Positions 6,180 to 10,177 of a DNA stretch of 10,177 nt are shown here, in pieces. The position numbers and the translations under genes are program-made. Below the pieces are notes generated by a model that was given only the letters and a program-made list of their open reading frames with translations, made no database searches and had not been told where the DNA came from. The DNA is from Thermofilaceae archaeon (GTDB lineage Archaea; Thermoproteota; Thermoprotei; Thermofilales; Thermofilaceae), in assembly GCA_027017025.1 (NCBI GenBank), contig JALURH010000163.1:1-10177 (forward strand), in the 5' to 3' direction. How positions within the stretch are numbered: position 1 is the stretch's first letter; each line of letters starts with the position of its first letter.

Positions 6180-7220
6180 TTATTTCCCCGCTTTCCCAAT
6201 ATAGTAGAGGAATGCATCCTCGAGGTTGGCTCTCCACACCCTAAGCCTCCTCACTTTCACACCCCTAGTTACTAGCCTTTCAATAAGCCTAGGTAATACT
6301 TCGTCACTATCTTTAACACCCATTCTTACATAATATCTCCCCAACGAGCTATCCATACCTCTTATATCTATGTAGTCATAAACTATCCCGCCTAATAGCT
6401 CCCTAATATTACCGAAGAGATTATAGATTTCAAGCTCAATAGACTCCCTCACCCCAGAATCCCTAATTAGTTTTTTCGGGTTCCCATCAACAAGGATCCT
6501 TCCTTTACCTAATATAACTACTCTACTAGCCATTTCCTCTGCATAGAGTGGGTGCTGTGTTGCATAAACTATAGTAACTTTCCTCTCCCTATTCACGTTA
6601 GTAAGTGTTTCCCTAACAGCTTTCGAAGCCTCTGGGCTGAGACCGAGGGTAGGTTCATCAAGTAGGTAAACAGGAGTATCCTTCGCTAGCCCCAAGGCTA
6701 GCCCTACCCGCGCCTGCTGTCCAGTTGAGAGGGTTCCAAACGGTCTATCGAGGAACTCCCCTAAGCCAAGGTTCTTAGCTACTTCAAACACCCTCTCCAG
6801 GGGGGTAGCGAATAATTTAGACATAAACTCGAGGTTCTTTCTAACAGATAGCTTTACTTGAGCCCAAGCTCCAGCAGCGAGTACTGAAGTTATGTAGTTA
6901 ACTCTTTTAATAACCTCCCTCCTCTCCCTCACGACATCAAAACCCATTACTCTAGCTGTCCCAGAGGTTGGTGGCAAAAGTGCTGCTAACACCTTAAGTA
7001 GGGTTGTTTTCCCGGATCCATTGGGGCCTAGGATACAAACGAATTCCCCCTCCCTTACCCTTATCGATACTCTATCTAGTGCTTTAACAATAATCCTCCT
7101 CCCAGTTAGCCTCTTATAGACTTCGTAGAAGAAGCTAGTGTCCTCGTCGCTACCATAATAATTTTTGAGTACTCTTGACTCATACGTTCTTGTCAAGTTT
7201 TCGGTGATGATAGCATACAT
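6180..7220 (-). CDS. ABC transporter ATP-binding protein
   Basis: This cytoplasmic ATPase subunit powers the permease encoded next to it. Walker A GPNGSGKTT is at 65-73, the ABC signature LSTGQQ at 164-169, Walker B VYLLDEPT at 184-191 with catalytic E189, and the switch histidine H223 in ATQHPLY. The expected Q-loop (usually a glutamine soon after a V/I-x-Y-V/I strand) reads VNYITSVLAAGAWAQ at 107-121; the normal position has no glutamine, though Q121 follows. The N-terminal 45 residues before KALDRVSI are longer than in many relatives and contain an acidic, tyrosine-rich patch. The C-terminal domain after residue 255 (about 90 residues) is typical of ABC-2 ATPases of the drug or NatA type. 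A promoter candidate lies about 45 bases upstream. The partner permease follows after three bases. Confidence 0.92.
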   Translation of the reverse strand: MYAIITENLTRTYESRVLKNYYGSDEDTSFFYEVYKRLTGRRIIVKALDRVSIRVREGEFVCILGPNGSGKTTLLKVLAALLPPTSGTARVMGFDVVRERREVIKRVNYITSVLAAGAWAQVKLSVRKNLEFMSKLFATPLERVFEVAKNLGLGEFLDRPFGTLSTGQQARVGLALGLAKDTPVYLLDEPTLGLSPEASKAVRETLTNVNRERKVTIVYATQHPLYAEEMASRVVILGKGRILVDGNPKKLIRDSGVRESIELEIYNLFGNIRELLGGIVYDYIDIRGMDSSLGRYYVRMGVKDSDEVLPRLIERLVTRGVKVRRLRVWRANLEDAFLYYIGKAGK

Positions 7221-7258
7221 ATTCCCAGTCTCAGTTTTTCGACATTTTACACTATCTT

Positions 7259-7270
7259 TATTTTTAAATC
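7259..7270 (-). promoter_or_regulatory. Promoter candidate for the ABC transporter operon
   Basis: The minus strand reads GATTTAAAAATA, the best TATA-like run before the ATPase gene. Its centre is about 45 bases before the ATG at 7220, giving a leader near 20 bases. A second, weaker run (GTGTAAAATG at 7252-7243) is 27 bases from the ATG and would give a leaderless message. The choice between them is not clear from sequence. Confidence 0.35.
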
Positions 7271-7394
7271 TTCTAAGACATTTTTGTATTTTCTCACTAA
7301 GTAGATTTTAATATAGGTTTCTAGAGCCTCCTTGCCCCGTATAAGACCACAGTAGGGCCTTAATTTCCAGGAAATACGGTTACTCGTAGGTGCT

Positions 7395-7808
7395 TCATAA
7401 ATTATCTAGGATATATCTGTCTAAACCCTTCTCACGGATTTCCTTAACTGATTTAACCATAGCTTCAAAACTTTTTATCTTATCACAGGGAAAATCTTTG
7501 CATACCCAGCATCCATCTAAGCCTTTTTCTAAGACACATTTTCTCACGGGACAAGCAGACCAGCCATCTCCCGCTCTACAACCTAGGCATAACCCTATAT
7601 CTGAGAGCCACCTAAGACATTTAACGAAGTTTCTGAAATCCAGGTTAAGCCCACTAGAGCTAGCTATTCCTTCAAGCTCCCCGTGTTTTTCAACTAAATT
7701 TAGCATGCCTCTAGCGTTATCCCTTAGTACACCTGTATAATAGTCACATTTCCTACAGTAATAGCCGCAGTAACCCACAAGGTATTTCTCGAATCTTAAG
7801 TTAACCAT
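7395..7808 (-). CDS. Cysteine-rich DUF3795-like protein
   Basis: This 137-residue protein has eleven cysteines: C14, C18, C21, C64, C74, C77, C86, C91, C100, C103 and C108. The opening GYCGYYCRKCDYYTG and the later CLGCRAG, CPVRKC and CWVCKDFPCD groups match the DUF3795 pattern, whose members are thought to bind zinc or another metal; the role is unknown. The remainder (residues 109-137) is a charged helix. It should be cytosolic, since no signal or membrane segment is seen. GGTGGT just before the ATG, and GGGAG ten bases upstream, support the start. It lies 45 bases after the ATPase gene on the same strand and may be co-transcribed with it, though an A/T-rich run at 7846-7860 could be its own promoter. 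Confidence 0.8.
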   Translation of the reverse strand: MVNLRFEKYLVGYCGYYCRKCDYYTGVLRDNARGMLNLVEKHGELEGIASSSGLNLDFRNFVKCLRWLSDIGLCLGCRAGDGWSACPVRKCVLEKGLDGCWVCKDFPCDKIKSFEAMVKSVKEIREKGLDRYILDNL

Positions 7809-7853
7809 CTACCACCATCTCCCGCTTACCTAATGCGGTAATCGCTGAAAAAA

Positions 7854-9143
7854 TTATTTATGGTCTAAAGACCTAGCCTGGGTAGATGTATAATGGGGAG
7901 CTAGGGTGGCTAAGAAAACTGGTATAGTTTCTCTATCTAGGACTTCGGTTTTAAAGGGTCTTCTCCCATAACTTACTTTTCTCCTCCATTTTACCTCAAA
8001 TCCCAGCAGTTTCTTCCCATATGGAATAACTATGTCTACTTCAGATTTATTTCTCCAGTAATAGATGGGAGCGTACTTGGAGATATGGGAGGCTACAGTA
8101 GCTTCTACGATTATTGACTCCTCCACCTCCACTCTAGTATAGCCCGAGAGTACGCGGTAAATAAATGGATCTATAAAAATTATTTTCTTATTTTTCCTAT
8201 AATCAACCCTGCCCTCAGGCGAAACCCAGTATAGCACCTTAGTAACCATTAGGTTTTCAAGAAATTCAATATAATCGCGGACAGTATGAGGAGAAGATAT
8301 AGATGTATTTCTAGCTACTCTATTCCAGCTAATAGGGGAAGAAGCTGTCTCCAAGAGGTATGTAATAATTTCCTTCATATAGTTCTCACTCTTGCCGGAT
8401 TTAAGCCAGTCAGACCTAAGCCAATCTAGGTAAACTTTCTTGGAGGAAAAGAATACGTGTCCATGCTTAAACATCTCCCTAATGGGGAGGGGGAAACCAC
8501 CAGTCTCCAAGTACCTTAGGAAAAGATTAGATAAGGTTTTGGAGAATACCTTGTTGGCTTCTAACCTCTTATGTAGCTTATCTAGTCCCGACTCTACTAG
8601 CTCGATTTTACCGAAATGTTTTACATATTCGTTAAAAAACATAGGGTACATGTATATGTCTCTACCATATCCTCTCCTACCAGGAAATCTTTCCTTTCCA
8701 GCTATAAGCTCTATGCTAGCTGAACCCGTAATAACTAGAACATCGTTCCTAAAGACCATTCTATCAATCCTAGACTTCAAGGCTCTATACCACTCTTCGA
8801 TAAAAGTGATCTCATCTAGGAATATAATAGAGCTTTTAACCCCCCAAGACTCTCTATAAGATAAGTAGCTATCTATAATTTCTCCAAGCTCGTAGAAATC
8901 TGAGACTTCGTCGCATGCGAAGTAGAATATAGATTTAGGGTCTCTCTCCTCTAAAAGCTTGTGGATTAATATCTTTAAAGCAGTAGTTTTACCAACTTGT
9001 CTAGGGCCTATGAAAAAGTGGAGAGAGAAGGGGTTAAAGCTAAACTCATCTAGGATCCTAGGTACCCACCTAACTGGAAGTTTTCTCCACTCTTCGAACA
9101 CCGGATCGATTTCTCTAAACCACCAAGGATTATACTCCTCCAT
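7854..9143 (-). CDS. AAA_14/DUF4143 family ATPase
   Basis: With the start at 9143 the protein has 429 residues. The N-terminal AAA-type ATPase shows Walker A GPRQVGKTT at 46-54, Walker B SIIFLDE at 105-111 and a sensor ITGSAS at 138-143, as in AAA_14 proteins. A winged-helix-like middle (about 272-306) is followed by a DUF4143-type end with SEVDIVI (E368, D370) and GFEVKW (E383, K385). That arrangement resembles the PD-(D/E)xK nuclease fold, though activity is unproven for the family. Such proteins are common and patchy in archaea, and no partner is known. The frame runs 17 residues further up to an ATG at 9194, but a TATA box centred 26 bases before the 9143 ATG makes a leaderless start there much more likely. 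Odd: three TGCAAA sequences surround this promoter. Confidence 0.85.
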   Translation of the reverse strand: MEEYNPWWFREIDPVFEEWRKLPVRWVPRILDEFSFNPFSLHFFIGPRQVGKTTALKILIHKLLEERDPKSIFYFACDEVSDFYELGEIIDSYLSYRESWGVKSSIIFLDEITFIEEWYRALKSRIDRMVFRNDVLVITGSASIELIAGKERFPGRRGYGRDIYMYPMFFNEYVKHFGKIELVESGLDKLHKRLEANKVFSKTLSNLFLRYLETGGFPLPIREMFKHGHVFFSSKKVYLDWLRSDWLKSGKSENYMKEIITYLLETASSPISWNRVARNTSISSPHTVRDYIEFLENLMVTKVLYWVSPEGRVDYRKNKKIIFIDPFIYRVLSGYTRVEVEESIIVEATVASHISKYAPIYYWRNKSEVDIVIPYGKKLLGFEVKWRRKVSYGRRPFKTEVLDRETIPVFLATLAPHYTSTQARSLDHK

Positions 9144-9163
9144 GTGCAAACATGATGCAGAAT

Positions 9164-9173
9164 AATATATAAA
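9164..9173 (-). promoter_or_regulatory. TATA box of the DUF4143 ATPase gene
   Basis: The minus strand reads TTTATATATT, a near-consensus archaeal TATA box. Its centre is about 26 bases before the ATG at 9143, so the transcript should begin on that codon. It lies between the feo operon end and the ATPase gene, showing that the ATPase need not depend on readthrough from feo. Confidence 0.6.
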
Positions 9174-9176
9174 TAG

Positions 9177-9195
9177 TTTGCAATGGAAATGCAAA
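9177..9195. promoter_or_regulatory. Inverted repeat TTTGCA-N7-TGCAAA upstream of the ATPase promoter
   Basis: TTTGCA (9177-9182) and TGCAAA (9190-9195) form a 6-7-6 dyad right behind the TATA box, where a BRE or an activator site would lie. A third TGCAAA sits at 9145-9150, on the other side of the TATA box next to the start codon. The arrangement suggests binding of a dimeric regulator; none is identified. Confidence 0.35.
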
Positions 9196-9216
9196 TAGTA
9201 GGGAGGTAATAGGGTA

Positions 9217-9867
9217 CTAGATTTTTCTGTGATACTTGATAATATATATTGACTTGGCTATATATTCGTCGAATGCTACCTGAGTGTTCCCTATCTGAAT
9301 AATATATGAGGGGGATTTCCTAACTAGTTTCACCCTAGAGCCGGGGACTATACCCATGTTTAGGAGCCTAGATACCAGGTTGAGCCTATCACTAGCTAAG
9401 TAGCATACCCTACCCTCATCTCCAGGGGAAAGCTCAGCTAACGTGTAAACCACTTTGGTAAATGTTTCCTCCCTCTTCTTGCAGCATTTACCTGGAGGTA
9501 TTTTCTTCCCGTGGGGACAAACCTTGGGGTGCCCAAGCAACGTACATATCGCTTCTTCAAGCTCTTCTGTTATAGCGTGCTCAACGCTACAGCTAGCTTT
9601 CTCATAGATCTCTTCCTCCATATCCAATACATCTAGGAGAAGCCTCTCCGCTAATCTATGGAGCCTAACTATCTTCCTGCCGAGTTCCTCCCCCCTATCT
9701 GTTAGCTTAATTAAGTCCCCCTCCACCTTAACGTAGCCTCCACGTACTAGGGTCTCCAGAATATCTGGTTCTATCGAGGCGGTAATGATTCTCTTCTTCT
9801 CCTCTACAGTTGCTATCCACAAATCCTTGATTGCGTCCTCTATCTCCCTCCTATTCGTCTCCACCAC
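9217..9867 (-). CDS. DtxR/MntR-type metal regulator fused to FeoA domain
   Basis: This 216-residue protein should sense Fe(II) or Mn(II) and control the feo genes it is encoded with. Residues 1-65 are a short winged helix ending in LIKLTDRGEELG. Residues 66-122 are the DtxR dimer and metal domain, with H70, C93, E96, H97, H113 and H119 as likely ligands in RLHRL, CSVEHAIT and LGHPKVCPHG. A CC pair (128-129) follows, and residues 143-213 form an SH3-like FeoA domain (LAELSPGDEGRV to MGIVPGSRVKLVRKS). The first helices of the usual wing-helix are poorly preserved, so DNA binding is less certain than metal binding. The start is GTG at 9867 with GAGGTG overlapping it; a second GTG is the next codon. 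The first 17 bases overlap the zinc-ribbon gene in another frame, which implies translational coupling. Confidence 0.88.
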   Translation of the reverse strand: MVETNRREIEDAIKDLWIATVEEKKRIITASIEPDILETLVRGGYVKVEGDLIKLTDRGEELGRKIVRLHRLAERLLLDVLDMEEEIYEKASCSVEHAITEELEEAICTLLGHPKVCPHGKKIPPGKCCKKREETFTKVVYTLAELSPGDEGRVCYLASDRLNLVSRLLNMGIVPGSRVKLVRKSPSYIIQIGNTQVAFDEYIAKSIYIIKYHRKI

Positions 9868-10024
9868 CTCTCCAAAATAGCTTTAGGTTCTTGGGCTGTG
9901 GAAAACTATATCCACAGTTAGGGCAACAAACCATTTTACATCCCCTAGAAAACATACATCCCCTACATTTACCTAATCCCTCCTCCAGCTTAAACCTATA
10001 TCCACATAGAGGACACTGTATCAT
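9851..10024 (-). CDS. 57-residue zinc-ribbon protein in the feo operon
   Basis: This short gene reads MIQCPLCGYRF at its start and carries eight cysteines: C4, C7, C20, C23, C29, C33, C34 and C37. The CPLC, CRGC and CPNC pairs should bind one or two zinc or iron ions. It ends in a PKNLKLFWRGGGDE tail. Its ATG directly follows the TAG of feoB, and its last 17 bases overlap the start of the DtxR-FeoA gene, so it is firmly part of the operon. GGGG about nine bases upstream may be the ribosome site. Small zinc-ribbon proteins are found beside feo genes in some archaea; a role in holding FeoB or sensing metal is inference. The cysteine spacing and packing make a real gene very likely. Confidence 0.82.
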   Translation of the reverse strand: MIQCPLCGYRFKLEEGLGKCRGCMFSRGCKMVCCPNCGYSFPQPKNLKLFWRGGGDE

Positions 10025-10177
10025 CTAGAACCCCATAAACAGTGCTAATGTATTAACTATATACCCCGTAATGAATGCTAGCGGTATAATTATGAAGAAT
10101 ATTGCAAGAGCGGTCCTGAGACCCCTCTCCTTAACCATAACCATTAGCTGAGCTATACAGGGGACAAAGAGGGTTAT
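10025..10177 (-). CDS. feoB: FeoB ferrous iron transporter, C-terminal end (partial)
   Basis: Only the last 50 residues are in the window; the gene runs off the right edge. TLFVPCIAQLMVMVKERG is the conserved Gate-domain segment of FeoB, with the FVPC cysteine, followed by a closing membrane helix (TALAIFFIIIPLAFITGYIV). FeoB imports Fe(II) through the cytoplasmic membrane using an N-terminal GTPase domain, which is outside the window. The TAG is directly followed by the ATG of the zinc-ribbon gene, with the DtxR-FeoA gene next, so these form one operon. The FeoA function is supplied by the fusion rather than by a separate gene inside this window. Confidence 0.88.
   Translation of the reverse strand: MTLFVPCIAQLMVMVKERGLRTALAIFFIIIPLAFITGYIVNTLALFMGF

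Noticed and set aside
7241..7280. T-rich runs as a transcription terminator
   Set aside because: They lie upstream of the ABC genes on the coding strand as A-runs and fit a promoter better than a terminator.
1..10177. tRNA, rRNA or CRISPR array
   Set aside because: No T-arm GTTCGA-type stem, rRNA core sequence or regularly spaced repeat was seen on either strand.

Overview
The window looks like a hyperthermophilic or thermophilic archaeon of the Crenarchaeota (Thermoproteota). Arginine is written almost only as AGG/AGA and isoleucine often as ATA. Several genes have a TATA box about 26 bases before an ATG, the pattern of leaderless transcripts, while others have a GGTG-type ribosome site. 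The gene families present (beta-RFAP-synthase-like GHMP protein, DUF1464 kinase, AAA_14/DUF4143 ATPase, VapBC, DtxR-FeoA) are common in archaea. The genus cannot be named from this sequence.

Layout. Positions 1-264 hold a GC-rich cluster of hairpins. Its minus strand is an open frame with no start, ending in a Pro/Arg-rich tail, possibly the end of a transposon-type (TnpB-like) gene or a structured RNA. A small membrane protein (265-606, minus) diverges from a plus-strand cluster: an E1-like ThiF/MoeB/HesA protein (846-1895), a decayed VapC (PIN toxin) fragment (about 1921-2160), a GHMP-family beta-RFAP-synthase-like protein (2139-3110) and a DUF1464 ASKHA-fold predicted kinase (3121-4275). 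The next 400 bases have no convincing gene, only a possible mobile-element remnant (4304-4489). A VapBC locus follows: an apparently intact AbrB-type antitoxin with two AGTACT palindromes at its start, and a vapC broken by three frameshifts (4922-5303).

From 5307 on, every gene is on the minus strand. In transcription order from the right edge these are the iron-uptake genes feoB (3' end only), a 57-residue zinc-ribbon protein and a DtxR-FeoA fusion regulator, packed with no gap or overlapping. Then come an AAA_14/DUF4143 ATPase with its own promoter, a cysteine-rich DUF3795-type protein, and an ABC-2 transporter pair (ATPase, then permease).

How they work together. The feo genes form a clear ferrous-iron uptake and sensing operon. 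The ABC pair makes one exporter-type transporter. The GHMP and DUF1464 genes are probably co-transcribed and may belong to pterin-cofactor or small-acid metabolism. The two PIN-toxin relics, the possible transposon tails and the DUF4143 ATPase suggest that the stretch between about 4.3 and 5.3 kb and the left edge have been open to insertion and decay. No wholly new system stands out. The most unusual signals are the hairpin cluster at the left edge, the paired palindromes at vapB, and the shredded vapC that keeps its active-site residues.
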